This document shows positions 8,406-18,594 of a DNA stretch of 34,187 nt, piece after piece. Made by a program: the position numbers and the translations under genes. The stretch is from the IMG/VR virus record IMGVR_UViG_3300031851_000085, positions 1 to 34,187 of that record; one strand, 5' to 3'. The DNA comes from a virus. Numbering within the stretch: position 1 is the stretch's first letter; the number at the start of each line of letters is the position of its first letter. The notes below the pieces were generated by a model, which saw only the letters and a list, made by a program, of their open reading frames with translations, was not told the DNA's origin and made no database searches.

Positions 8406-10280
8406 ATGGCTGCAATTATCTCAGATAAGTTTAGAATTTTTAATGCTAAACAGTTTCTAGAATCTTTGTCTGAAGGTGCTACAGACACCTCCGACGAGAG
8501 AACTAGAATGTATTTCTTCGTAGGGCGTCCACAACGTTGGGATGCTTATCTGGAGATTTACTCAGCGAACGCAACTGCGTTCTCTGCAGGTCAAAGTGTG
8601 TATGTCAGTTCTGACACAAATGGATCCTATACATGGTCCAACGCACCTTTCCGCGCAACAATCGAAAAGGTTTATGACAACTCATTGGTATTGAGTTCTG
8701 TTACTCCTTCCGTTACTTCTGCTCCACTAACCAACGCTGTTATTGAAGGTTGGAACGGTTCTTCTGACACTGGTGCTGAGGCACGTGCAGGCGTTTACCG
8801 CTATGCAACAGAAGATGCACCTCCAACACCTCTCGACAACCAAGTTGAGAAATACGGTGTATATGACGAAATCATCGCTGCTAAGCGCATCACCGATCAA
8901 TTTGCACGTGCTGTAATTACACGTTATGATTGGAACACGCTTGCTGCAGAAGCACGTTTCGACATGTTCAAGCCTGACTATTCTTCCACAACAACTGGTC
9001 AAGTAGGTAAGCAGTCCACAACTGGTGCTACTACTCTAGGTGCTTCTAAGTTCTACGTTATTAACAGTAACTACGAAGTCTTTAAGTGTCTCTATAACGG
9101 TCAGTTCCCTGGTCAGACAGATCCACAACCTGCATACGAACCCAAGACTACACCTTCTGGTGGTGAAGGTACTTATAACTCAAGTACTGGCATCTTTACA
9201 GAAGAAGCATCTGCAGTTGTTGCTAACGCTGCTGGTTCTGGTTATGTCTGGAAGTACATGTACACCATCCCTACCGATGATGTTCTGCGCTTCTTGTCCA
9301 CTAACTTTATGCCTATCAACCTGAAGGCAGAAACAACACGTGCTGCAACCGAAGCTCTTGCAGTTGATGGTGCTGTAGACATCGTTCTAGTTGAAGATGT
9401 TGGTTCAGGTCTTCCTGATGGTACTCACTATGCACCTATTTCAGGTGATGGTCAGTCTGTTACCGAAGGCGTTGTTAAGGTTGTAGTTACCTCTGGTGCT
9501 ATCGAATCTACCGAAGTTGTAGTTCGTGGCGCTGGTTACACCTATGCTAGTGTTCTCCTTGATGATGGCGCTACTACTGGTGGTGTTAAGTCTGGTCTTT
9601 ATGCCGAACAGTCCCTGACTACTGCTCGCACTGGTGTTACTGGTGTTGGTGCTCTTGAGGTTGTTCTTGCTCCTCAGGGTGGTCATGGTTCTGACTTCGA
9701 GTTGGAATTGAACGCCAAGCGCGTCATGACTAACATCCGCCTTACTTATGCTGAAGGTTCTGGAGACTTCCCTGTCGATAACGACTTCCGTCGTATTGGT
9801 ATTATTAAGGACCCCTACAACTTCGCTACCACAGATTACGCAGTTCTAGATACCCTTAACGGTCTCTATGCTGCTAAAGTCACAGGTGCTACTGCTGATT
9901 TTGTTCCTGACGAACAGATCACACAAGCACTTGCTTCTGGTGGTACTGCAAAAGGTACTGTGGTTTCTTGGACACTTGACAGTGGTTCTACTACCGCTGG
10001 TGTTCTTAAGTATCTCCAAGCACCTGAGCAGCATACCGATAGCGGTATTGTTCGTGCTTTCGATGATAGTGCTTCTATCATCGGTGCTTCTTCACTAGCA
10101 CAGGGTACTGTAGATGATACAGTTACTGCAGTAACACTTCTTGGCGTTCCGTTCACTGACGGTTTCGGTACTCCACAGATTCAACCCAACTCTGGCGAAC
10201 TCATCTATGTTGAGAACCGCCGTTTGATCACCCGTGCTGCTGACCAAATTGAAGACATCAAGTTAGTTATTGAGTTCTGA
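8406..10280 (+). CDS. 8: Baseplate wedge protein gp8 (T4 gp8 homologue, enlarged)
   Basis: Homologue of T4 gp8, a subunit of the baseplate wedge that joins the gp7/gp10/gp6 assembly around the hub. The strongest evidence is the C-terminus (residues 596-624, SGELIYVENRRLITRAADQ and on), which aligns with the C-terminus of T4 gp8 (SGEMIYMENRPPIIMAMDQ). GYVWKYMYTIPTDD at 279-292 matches GYVWEYLFEIPPD, DFRRIGIIKDPY near 460-471 matches GFRQISIITNPL, and FYVINSNYEVFKCL near 216-229 matches the T4 DIVVCNSAPYNA...LVYRCL region. At 624 aa it is nearly twice the T4 protein (334 aa). The extra length sits at ~50-130, in a GAGYTY beta module (~320-420), and in ~475-585 (FVPDEQITQALASGGTAKGTV). Codons look more C-ending than in neighbouring genes. 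The ATG at 8406 follows the late promoter. Confidence 0.95.
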   Translation: MAAIISDKFRIFNAKQFLESLSEGATDTSDERTRMYFFVGRPQRWDAYLEIYSANATAFSAGQSVYVSSDTNGSYTWSNAPFRATIEKVYDNSLVLSSVTPSVTSAPLTNAVIEGWNGSSDTGAEARAGVYRYATEDAPPTPLDNQVEKYGVYDEIIAAKRITDQFARAVITRYDWNTLAAEARFDMFKPDYSSTTTGQVGKQSTTGATTLGASKFYVINSNYEVFKCLYNGQFPGQTDPQPAYEPKTTPSGGEGTYNSSTGIFTEEASAVVANAAGSGYVWKYMYTIPTDDVLRFLSTNFMPINLKAETTRAATEALAVDGAVDIVLVEDVGSGLPDGTHYAPISGDGQSVTEGVVKVVVTSGAIESTEVVVRGAGYTYASVLLDDGATTGGVKSGLYAEQSLTTARTGVTGVGALEVVLAPQGGHGSDFELELNAKRVMTNIRLTYAEGSGDFPVDNDFRRIGIIKDPYNFATTDYAVLDTLNGLYAAKVTGATADFVPDEQITQALASGGTAKGTVVSWTLDSGSTTAGVLKYLQAPEQHTDSGIVRAFDDSASIIGASSLAQGTVDDTVTAVTLLGVPFTDGFGTPQIQPNSGELIYVENRRLITRAADQIEDIKLVIEF

Positions 10281-10282
10281 TC

Positions 10283-10299
10283 TCCTATATACTATAGGA
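10283..10299 (+). promoter_or_regulatory. Short perfect hairpin between gp8 and the next gene
   Basis: TCCTATA and TATAGGA are perfect inverted repeats separated by TAC (7-bp stem, 3-nt loop). They begin three bases after the gp8 stop codon and lie 24 nt upstream of the next ATG. The stem is AT-rich and is followed by AAAATT, not a T-tract, so it is not a good intrinsic terminator. It could be a processing or stability element, or chance. Confidence 0.35.
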
Positions 10300-10323
10300 A
10301 AATTAGATCGTTAGTTGCTAGAA

Positions 10324-13300
10324 ATGCCCCAGAATACTAACTTAAACTCATCGCCTTACTTTGAAGATTTCGATCCTCAGAAAAATTTCTATAAGGTCTT
10401 ATTCAGACCAGGGTTCGCAGTACAGACCAGAGAGTTAATTCAACTCCAATCTGTACTGCAGTCCCAATTAGAAAATTTCGGTAGGAACGTCTTCAAGCAA
10501 GGCGATCTTGTTGTGCCTGGAGAAGTTGGTCTAAACGTTAGACTTAACTATGTTAAACTGTCGTCAGTTTCTGAAGTTGCGGTTGCCGATGATAGCGGCA
10601 ATGTAACATATAAGAAATATGACATTAAAACTCTAATCGGTCTTAAACTGCAGGGTGTATCTTCTGGGGTAACTGCAAGTGTCATTGAAGTTGAATATGG
10701 TTCTGATACAGAATCAGATACCTTATATGTGAACTATCTTAATAGTGGTGCTTCTGGTGATGAAGAAAGATTTAGACAAGGCGAAAACCTTGAAGTTATT
10801 GGTGGCGTAAATTCTCCACTACTAGTTGTTGGTACTGATGGGGTATCACTTCCAACTTCTATCGGTATTACTAATAGTGATACTGGTGCCACAGGTGTTA
10901 TGGATAGTCCTGCTTTGGGTTATGCCTCAGCAGTTAAGGTAGAAGAAGGTATCTATTTTGCTAATGGATATTTTGTACGTAATGCAGCACAACTACTTGT
11001 AATCGACAAGTACTATGATAGACCATCTGCTAAAGTTGGTTTTAAAATTAATGAACTTCTTGTAACTCCAGAACAAGATGCATCTCTGTATGATAATTCC
11101 AGAGGTTCATCAAACTTCTCAGCACCTGGTGCTCACAGACTTAAAATTACATTATCACTGGTTAGATATGATTACTTCCAGTTAACTGATAAGAATTTCA
11201 TTCAGTTGCTTCTTGTTAAAGATGGTGTCATCCAAAAGCAACTGAAAGCAACCGATTACTCATTGGTAGAAGCTGCGTTAGCAAGAAAAACATTTGACCA
11301 GTCTGGTGATTATGTTGTAGATGAATTTCCCATTCAAGTTAGGGAATACTATCAGAAAAATGACAATCTGGGTTTCTATTCTGCTGGTACTGACGGTTTA
11401 GTCAATGGTCTCACTGCTATTGATGCAGAGAAAAAATTAGTAGGTACTGTTGGTTCTGGTAAAGCATATGTAAAAGGATACGAAGTCAAAAACAAAGAGA
11501 CTAAGTATATTGAAATTGATAAAGCAAGGGACGTTCTAAAGAGAGAGAACGAAACTATTAAGACTACTGGTCTTAGTTCTTTCTATGCTACTAATGTATA
11601 TGGCACAATTCCTCTAAACGCTGAAGGCGCTGAACTGACTGCATATCCTACATTATATCTAAACAGTGTATTTAATGATGGTTCTGTTGGACTCAATAAG
11701 ACAGAATCACCTGGAGATCCTAAGCGCACTATTTCAAGAAGGGGCGAAGGATTCACTGTCGAAGATGGAGTTAAAACTTTCTATTGTTCTATTGTAGACC
11801 CACAAAAAACAATTGCTGACTTTGATGATGACGCAATTGGAACAGAACTTACGAAACTTTGGTTTATTAAAACTAGAAGCGACAATGGTTCTATCAATAC
11901 ATATGGTTATGCTGATGTGGTTGCATTCTCTCAGGTTAAAAGACCTGAATTGGGTGGCAATACATATCTAGAAATTACGGTTAAAGGTAATCGTGCTGAC
12001 CTAGATTTGTATCTCACAAACTTTGATAGCACTGATGCTACTGCACAAGTACGATACCTATTTCCAGGTGAAGCACAGGTACAGCAAAATACACAGCAAT
12101 TGCTTCGTGTCCTAGATTACAACGAAACAATTACTCCAGTTATTGGTGTTGCTAAACCAAAGAATATTGCAATTGAAAATATCAGTGACGGTTTTAATGC
12201 TGATACTGATAAGATTGTATCCAAAGGCAAGCTTGCTGGTGGTGTAGAGAAGTACAACACTGTTTTCGACTTATCATATTTTGCTCCTACATTCTTTACT
12301 AGAATCACACTAGAAACACTTGCAGATGCTACTTTTAGTTCTGGTAAGTACATTACTGGTACTGTTAGTGGAGCAAAGGCAGTTATTGAAGGTGGTACAG
12401 AAAGAGTGTACTCATCAACTAATAAGTTGTTTGTTGTTATGGTTTCTGGAACGTTTGTATCTGGAGAAACTATTGTTAATGAAGATGGGGTTACTGCTAA
12501 AATTGCCACAGAAAATACTGTCTCCCACTTTATCATTACAAATAGAGGTGGAAACTATACTTCAGCATCACAGTTTAAATTAGATGGTGTTCTCTATGAC
12601 ACCAACAAAATTGCTTGGGTTCGAGGTGGTGGTGGAACTATTCAGAATGTTTCTATTGAAGATAGAAATGCCGTAAGCACTACCTATTCACAACCTCCTA
12701 TTGTAGAAATTGAAACTACTGCAGTAATTACAGATGTTGCAAAAGTCACACCTGTTCTGTTTAGAGATACTGTATACACATTCGATCCTTCCAACGTTAA
12801 GTCTGTTAATACTACGTTTGGATCAGGAAACAAAAATTCATTCACCTGTGATATTGAACTAGAGAAAACAGGATACGTTTACACAAATTCTGTTACAGAC
12901 TTTACGTTTACTGGATTTGCTGGTTATAAGTTTATTGAATGTAACGGTTTTGGTGGAGACGCTAGTCTGTCTATAACTAAAGGCGATATTATCCAATTTG
13001 CTGATAATGATGGTGATGTATATCGTTACTCTGTACAATATGCAACCAAACCTGATGGTGTCAAAAGATCCAGACTTTACTTGGATAGAACACTACAAGC
13101 AGATGCTGTTAATGCTAGTGTTGTTGTACAGAAACCAATCATTACTAATGCCAATGGCACACTAGTATTCTCAACTGGAGATAAGAAAATTTCTTCATTG
13201 ATTGATTCTAGTGAAGATTCTAAGATCACATATTATTTCCGAAGAGACTTTATTACGTCAGCATCTTCTGGAGCAGGTAATCTAACGTTTGCTGCTCAAC

Positions 13301-16300
13301 TACCATTTGGTACACAAAGATTTGCTGAATTCAGTCAGAAAAATTTCATGATGACTGTATTGGATCCAGGTATTGCGATCCATGGTTTAGATACTGCTGG
13401 TAACTTTGTACCTAATGGTGGTACTCTCAACAAAGGTGATGTTGTTTATATCGATCCTGCGTTTGTTAAAATTACCCAGACTGATTCCGAACTAACTGCT
13501 GGTAGTGTTACTGTTGACTTCCCAGAGAATCATTTCGGTAATGTTGATAGTATTAGATCTAAGGCAGAAGCATATAACGTTGCTAACCCAACTACAACGG
13601 TTGATCTACCCAATAACAACTTCCCAGTCCTCAAACTAACTGCTACATTGCAGGTATCCAAAGCACGTCCTAGACTTAAGACTTGTATTAGAAATAAGCG
13701 TATCATTGTACAGGCAAGTGGAACTACAACCGTTCCATTTAGAGGACAGGATTATGATGGAGAAAACATTCAGATTACTTCATATGCTGATGCATTTAAG
13801 TTGAAGTATGTCTATGAAGGTTCTGTCTCTGCTCCTCCAACTATTGATTCTGTTGGTGGTTTGGTAACAGGTACTGATGTTACTTCTAGATATATCTTTG
13901 ATGATGGTCAACGTGATACATACTACGATGTTTCTCGCATTACACTGAAACCTGGTCAAACTGCACCTTCAGGTCAGTTGGTTATTGCGTTCGATTACTT
14001 CGAGCATTCACAAGGAGATTTCTGTACGATTGATTCGTACCTCCATGAGGCAGGTGTACCTAATACCGAAGTTCCATCATTCAACTCTACTGTTAGTGGT
14101 CTCATCTCCCTGAGAGATGCTATCGACTTTAGACCTAAAGTAGACAACTCTAACATTGTTTCTGGTTACTTGGATAAAACAATCCTATCCAGTAGTGGTT
14201 ATATCTCTTTCTCAGGCACCGCTGGAATCCCCGCTAGCACCCCTGCAGACGATGCTAACCTAAGTTATACAGTTAAGTACAATAAAACCCAATACCTGGA
14301 CCGTATCGACGGGGTGTTCCTTGATACTCAAGGTAATTTTATTGTTAAGAAAGGCAATTCTTCACTGAATCCTTCCAGACCTGAATCTATCAGTGATGCT
14401 ATTTCACTATACTATCTGTATGTTCCTGCATATACTGACTCTAATAGAGATGTGAGAATCATTCCTGTAGAGAACAAGCGTTACACAATGAAGGACATTG
14501 GTAAACTTGACAGTAGAATTGAGAGACTAGAATACTACACTTCACTGAGTGTTCTAGAACAGCAAGCACTTAATATGCAGATCACTGATGAAATTGGTCT
14601 TGATCGCTTTAAGTGTGGTTTCTTTGTAGATAATTTTGAAACTCATAGAGGTGATGTTAAATCTTTTGACCATAAATCTTCTATTGATACTCAGCAGTCT
14701 GTCCTTAGACCACAAGTAAATGAAGAAAGTTTAAATGTAAAAGAAGTAAACACCAGAAACGATCAGCGTGAAGTTGATGGTTATGTAATTAACAACGGTG
14801 TTATCTCACTTCCATATAGTGAAGTTAAACTGGTAGGAAATAATTTTGCTACTAAGACAATTAACCCCAATCCATTTGTTGTCCTACAATACGTTGGCGA
14901 TCTAGATATTACACCTAGAGTTGATTCTTGGTATGATAGATCAATTGTACCTCTAGTTACTGATAACAATACAAATCTATTTGTTCCTTTCCTTGCCAAG
15001 GATGATGTTGTGGAGGCATTCTCATGCATTTATAACTCATTTATTGTAACATGGTCTGGAGCAGAAAGATCATTCTTCAATATCAATCCACTATCTACTA
15101 CAAATAGTGAGGTATCTAATTCCAGAATTGAATCTGCATCAGTTTCTAGTTCTTCAAACATTAGTCCACAGAATAATGAGACACCTAAAGGTGTTGCAAC
15201 TAGTAGCAGACGTGGCAAGCAAATTGTAACTTCACTGAAGTATTTTGCTCGCAGCATCCCTGTTAAATTTACTATTCGTAGAATGAAACCAAAGACTGAA
15301 GTCTTTGTATATCTCGAAGGAAAGAATGTTGGTAGATGGGTCGCACCCGACTCTAGATTTACAGGAATTGCAGGTAACTCTGTTTCGGCATTTGCAGCAC
15401 CAATTATTACAGATGAAAGAGGCAATGCTTCTGGTGTTTTAATTGTTCCTGCTGGAGCTCCTCCAACATTTGCTACTACTTGGACAGGTGATGTATCTAC
15501 AGTCTCATATGATGAGAGCGGTGAAGATATCAGAATTACTACAGGCGAAAAGACTTTACGTTTTACATCTAGCAGTACTAATTCAGACAAGAACGCTGTA
15601 GAAACTTTTGCTGAGACTAAGTTCTATGCATCTGGTTTGCTTCCCGATAATCCTACATCTATTATTTCGACACAACCAGCATACTTCAAAGCAAATGAAG
15701 GTTTGCAGTTAGTTCAAAATAATACAGAGCAAGAACAGAAACCAAATCCTTTGGCACAAACTTTCAAGATTGAAGGTTTTGAAGGTGGTGTATTTACCAC
15801 TGGTCTTGATCTATTCTTTGCTGAAAAGAGTGATACAGTTCCTTTGCGTGTTTACCTCACAGATGTTGAGTCAGAAAAACCAGGCAAGAACATTGTTCCA
15901 GGAACAGAAATTGTTATGGAACCCTATACTTATTTGAAAGTATACTTCTCTAATACTGTCACTGTTCTGAAAGGTGAAACTCTCACTGGCATCAATTCAA
16001 ATGCTTCTGGTCCTATCCTTAAGATTTTTGATAAGAACGACAACGAAGTTACTATCTCCGAAGATAATGAGATTACATTAACAAACGAACAGGTCTATAC
16101 TATTGTTCTTTCTAATCATAACGGTATCAACTTTACTCCAGATGAACGTTTAAGTATTGCTTCTATTATTACTTTCAATAATGCTAACAATACCGAAATT
16201 GTTTCAAGAATTGCAAAAGATTCTGGTGTTGTATCTGCTATCAATATCACCAACGTTGGTGATAACTATGACAGTGCTTCAGTAACTATTGAAAGTCCTA

Positions 16301-18594
16301 GTCTTCCAGGTGGAAACAATGCTACTGCAGCTGTATTTGTATCTGATAGCAAAATCTATGATTCTTTACTTACACTAGGAGGCAGAGGATATACCGAACC
16401 ACCTTCTGTTGTTATTAGAGGTACAGGTACTGGTAATAGTGGTGCCGTAATCGAAACTGAAATTTCTATCACAGAACCAGCAGTTAGAATGGGTATTGCT
16501 GTTGACACAGTTGGTAATGTACCTTCTGTTGTTGCCACTAAGTTTGAGTTTAATTACCCTGTATATCTTCTCAATAATACTGAGTATGCTCTAACAATTG
16601 AAACAGATTCTCAGGACTATTTAATCTGGGCATCTAAACTAGGTGAAACTGAGGTTGCAACTAGTACTACTGTTACGACCAATCCATCTTTGGGTTCTGT
16701 ATATAAATCACAAAATACTAATAACTGGGTAGAAGATTTGTTTGAGGATGTCAAGTTTACTCTGTATCGTGCAGAGTTTGATACGACTAAAGATGCACAA
16801 GTTGAGATTAAGAATACTCCTCTTGGATACAATACCATGCAGGTAGATCCTCTAGAGACATATGCATTCGCTAATGCCAATGCTACTTCATCTTTGTTTA
16901 AGAATAATAACAATATTATTAAGGTATCACATAAGAATCATGGGTTTGAAGAAGATCAATCTTATGTTTTCTTTAGAAATTTAGTCTCTACTGCTGGATT
17001 TACTCAAGGTACTCTTAATAGTTCTTTGTTTAAAGTATCCAATGTAGGTGTTGATACTTTCACGGTCAGTGGAATTGGTAGAGCAGCAGACAGTATTTTT
17101 GGTGGTGGTTCAACTGGTTTGATTGCTGCCAATAAAAAGTATGAAAGATTGCTTGCTCAGATTTCTTACATTCAGACACCAGGAACAAATATTGATACTG
17201 AAGTCAAGACTACTAATATTATTCCTATTGACTCTAATACTCTAAACTACAATTCATATTCTGTATCGAATTATGAGAAAACTTTCTTGAATGAAGAACA
17301 GTTCTTTATCAACCAGAAAGTAATTGCTTCTGGAGTAAACCAATTGATGAACAATTTAGATAATTCATTGGTATACAAACTGAGTCTTTCTACAACTAAG
17401 TCTTATCTCTCACCTGTTATTGATTTAAACAACTCAACCATTAAAATTTCTACTAATAGAATTGAAAATGCTGGTGGTAGCGAAGGTAGATATGGTAAGA
17501 GATATCAACTCATTGAGTTGTATCCTGTTTATAAGTTTAATATTTCTGGCAATGTAGATCCAGATTCAGGTTTAATTATTCCTATTACTGCTGGACAGAC
17601 AGTCAATGGTATTGGAAACGATGCATTGAACATTGATCAGTCAGCAGCAAGCGGTGAAGTTGTACGATATGAATCTACTGGCAATACAGTATATGTTAAA
17701 GTTAAAAACAATAGTGTATATCGCGGTGACGAAAACCTATACTTCTCACAACAATCATCTGAAAATGGTTCTTTAGGTAGTTCTAGTGTTGACCAAGATG
17801 GTAATCCAGTGTGGACACCATATACAATTACAATTTCTTCCAGTGGTCCTTTGGTTGAAAAACCAAATTTCGATTATAGAGAACTGATTACTGCTACAAA
17901 TCCATCTAATGTAACAGAAACATATGATAATTTAATTTCTGGTACGACTGAATTGTGGGATGCTCCTACACAAGTATTGAAGTTGGAAAATGATAGACAA
18001 CCTATCAACAACAATTACACTGCTGACAATGGATCATCTGTATATGCGAGAGCACAGCAAATTGCTGATCAACCATCGGACATCTTTAGAGTAGGTGATC
18101 TAATTAATTCTCCATCTATTAGAGTTGGATTTGAAAACTTCTTTGAAATTAAGAAGATTAATTATACTGATGGTATTGACTATGTTTCTGAAGACAGCAC
18201 TTTAGATAGTTCTGCTATTGCTAAGTATGTAACAAAAGAAATTATTCTGGACAAATCTGCTACAGCAATTGACGTTATTATTACCGCAAATCTTACTGAC
18301 ACTAAGAATGTTAAGATGCTATATAAAACCAAGACTACTTCGGTACAGTCTAAGTTTGATGACATTGAATGGATTCTATTCAATGAAACAGGATACCCAG
18401 ATGAGATAAAAGTTGCTACTCCACAGAATGCAATTTCTGCACAAAAAGAAGAGCAATCTGCATATCAAGAATTCAGATATAGTATTAATACTTTAGATGA
18501 ATTTACTTCATTCGGTATCAAAATTGCTATGCAAACAGATGATCCAGCATTTGTTCCTAAGATTCAAGATATTAGGGTGGTGTCGTCAAGATGA
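10324..18594 (+). CDS. DUF4815-type giant baseplate/tail structural protein (2756 aa)
   Basis: The start is taken at the ATG at 10324 (MPQNTNLNSSPYFEDFDPQK), which matches the usual N-terminus of DUF4815 phage structural proteins; the in-frame TTG at 10315 is less likely. Residues ~1-400 carry DUF4815-like features: FRPGFAVQTRELIQLQSVLQ, VEEGIYFANGYFVRNA, and GSGKAYVKGYEVKNKET. Residues ~1380-1440 contain NKRYTMKDIGKLDSRIERLE, a short coiled coil, followed by GLDRFKCGFFVDNF. RSIPVKFTIRRMKPKTEVFV (~1643) and NPLAQTFKI (~1808) with TGLDLFFAEKSDTVP are further conserved phage structural segments. GxGYT modules occur near 740 and ~1975-2050. The C-terminus (FTSFGIKIAMQTDDPAFVPK) resembles that of other baseplate proteins of this type. 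It follows gp8, the slot of T4 gp9/gp10, though I claim no homology to those. Likely a baseplate periphery protein. Confidence 0.92.
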   Translation: MPQNTNLNSSPYFEDFDPQKNFYKVLFRPGFAVQTRELIQLQSVLQSQLENFGRNVFKQGDLVVPGEVGLNVRLNYVKLSSVSEVAVADDSGNVTYKKYDIKTLIGLKLQGVSSGVTASVIEVEYGSDTESDTLYVNYLNSGASGDEERFRQGENLEVIGGVNSPLLVVGTDGVSLPTSIGITNSDTGATGVMDSPALGYASAVKVEEGIYFANGYFVRNAAQLLVIDKYYDRPSAKVGFKINELLVTPEQDASLYDNSRGSSNFSAPGAHRLKITLSLVRYDYFQLTDKNFIQLLLVKDGVIQKQLKATDYSLVEAALARKTFDQSGDYVVDEFPIQVREYYQKNDNLGFYSAGTDGLVNGLTAIDAEKKLVGTVGSGKAYVKGYEVKNKETKYIEIDKARDVLKRENETIKTTGLSSFYATNVYGTIPLNAEGAELTAYPTLYLNSVFNDGSVGLNKTESPGDPKRTISRRGEGFTVEDGVKTFYCSIVDPQKTIADFDDDAIGTELTKLWFIKTRSDNGSINTYGYADVVAFSQVKRPELGGNTYLEITVKGNRADLDLYLTNFDSTDATAQVRYLFPGEAQVQQNTQQLLRVLDYNETITPVIGVAKPKNIAIENISDGFNADTDKIVSKGKLAGGVEKYNTVFDLSYFAPTFFTRITLETLADATFSSGKYITGTVSGAKAVIEGGTERVYSSTNKLFVVMVSGTFVSGETIVNEDGVTAKIATENTVSHFIITNRGGNYTSASQFKLDGVLYDTNKIAWVRGGGGTIQNVSIEDRNAVSTTYSQPPIVEIETTAVITDVAKVTPVLFRDTVYTFDPSNVKSVNTTFGSGNKNSFTCDIELEKTGYVYTNSVTDFTFTGFAGYKFIECNGFGGDASLSITKGDIIQFADNDGDVYRYSVQYATKPDGVKRSRLYLDRTLQADAVNASVVVQKPIITNANGTLVFSTGDKKISSLIDSSEDSKITYYFRRDFITSASSGAGNLTFAAQLPFGTQRFAEFSQKNFMMTVLDPGIAIHGLDTAGNFVPNGGTLNKGDVVYIDPAFVKITQTDSELTAGSVTVDFPENHFGNVDSIRSKAEAYNVANPTTTVDLPNNNFPVLKLTATLQVSKARPRLKTCIRNKRIIVQASGTTTVPFRGQDYDGENIQITSYADAFKLKYVYEGSVSAPPTIDSVGGLVTGTDVTSRYIFDDGQRDTYYDVSRITLKPGQTAPSGQLVIAFDYFEHSQGDFCTIDSYLHEAGVPNTEVPSFNSTVSGLISLRDAIDFRPKVDNSNIVSGYLDKTILSSSGYISFSGTAGIPASTPADDANLSYTVKYNKTQYLDRIDGVFLDTQGNFIVKKGNSSLNPSRPESISDAISLYYLYVPAYTDSNRDVRIIPVENKRYTMKDIGKLDSRIERLEYYTSLSVLEQQALNMQITDEIGLDRFKCGFFVDNFETHRGDVKSFDHKSSIDTQQSVLRPQVNEESLNVKEVNTRNDQREVDGYVINNGVISLPYSEVKLVGNNFATKTINPNPFVVLQYVGDLDITPRVDSWYDRSIVPLVTDNNTNLFVPFLAKDDVVEAFSCIYNSFIVTWSGAERSFFNINPLSTTNSEVSNSRIESASVSSSSNISPQNNETPKGVATSSRRGKQIVTSLKYFARSIPVKFTIRRMKPKTEVFVYLEGKNVGRWVAPDSRFTGIAGNSVSAFAAPIITDERGNASGVLIVPAGAPPTFATTWTGDVSTVSYDESGEDIRITTGEKTLRFTSSSTNSDKNAVETFAETKFYASGLLPDNPTSIISTQPAYFKANEGLQLVQNNTEQEQKPNPLAQTFKIEGFEGGVFTTGLDLFFAEKSDTVPLRVYLTDVESEKPGKNIVPGTEIVMEPYTYLKVYFSNTVTVLKGETLTGINSNASGPILKIFDKNDNEVTISEDNEITLTNEQVYTIVLSNHNGINFTPDERLSIASIITFNNANNTEIVSRIAKDSGVVSAINITNVGDNYDSASVTIESPSLPGGNNATAAVFVSDSKIYDSLLTLGGRGYTEPPSVVIRGTGTGNSGAVIETEISITEPAVRMGIAVDTVGNVPSVVATKFEFNYPVYLLNNTEYALTIETDSQDYLIWASKLGETEVATSTTVTTNPSLGSVYKSQNTNNWVEDLFEDVKFTLYRAEFDTTKDAQVEIKNTPLGYNTMQVDPLETYAFANANATSSLFKNNNNIIKVSHKNHGFEEDQSYVFFRNLVSTAGFTQGTLNSSLFKVSNVGVDTFTVSGIGRAADSIFGGGSTGLIAANKKYERLLAQISYIQTPGTNIDTEVKTTNIIPIDSNTLNYNSYSVSNYEKTFLNEEQFFINQKVIASGVNQLMNNLDNSLVYKLSLSTTKSYLSPVIDLNNSTIKISTNRIENAGGSEGRYGKRYQLIELYPVYKFNISGNVDPDSGLIIPITAGQTVNGIGNDALNIDQSAASGEVVRYESTGNTVYVKVKNNSVYRGDENLYFSQQSSENGSLGSSSVDQDGNPVWTPYTITISSSGPLVEKPNFDYRELITATNPSNVTETYDNLISGTTELWDAPTQVLKLENDRQPINNNYTADNGSSVYARAQQIADQPSDIFRVGDLINSPSIRVGFENFFEIKKINYTDGIDYVSEDSTLDSSAIAKYVTKEIILDKSATAIDVIITANLTDTKNVKMLYKTKTTSVQSKFDDIEWILFNETGYPDEIKVATPQNAISAQKEEQSAYQEFRYSINTLDEFTSFGIKIAMQTDDPAFVPKIQDIRVVSSR

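Noticed and set aside
10283-10299. Hairpin after gp8 as an intrinsic terminator
   Set aside because: The stem is short and AT-rich and no T-tract follows; kept only as a possible processing element.
10315-10323. TTG start three codons upstream of the ATG of the DUF4815-type gene
   Set aside because: The ATG at 10324 gives the expected MPQNTNLN N-terminus and no better ribosome binding site supports the TTG.
12117-12536. 139-aa reverse-strand open frame
   Set aside because: Antisense to the same giant gene, with low-complexity composition mirroring the sense codons.
15030-15590. 186-aa reverse-strand open frame
   Set aside because: It lies wholly inside the well-supported 2756-aa structural gene, is antisense to conserved segments, and has no recognisable domain or ribosome binding site. 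It is a shadow of the coding frame.
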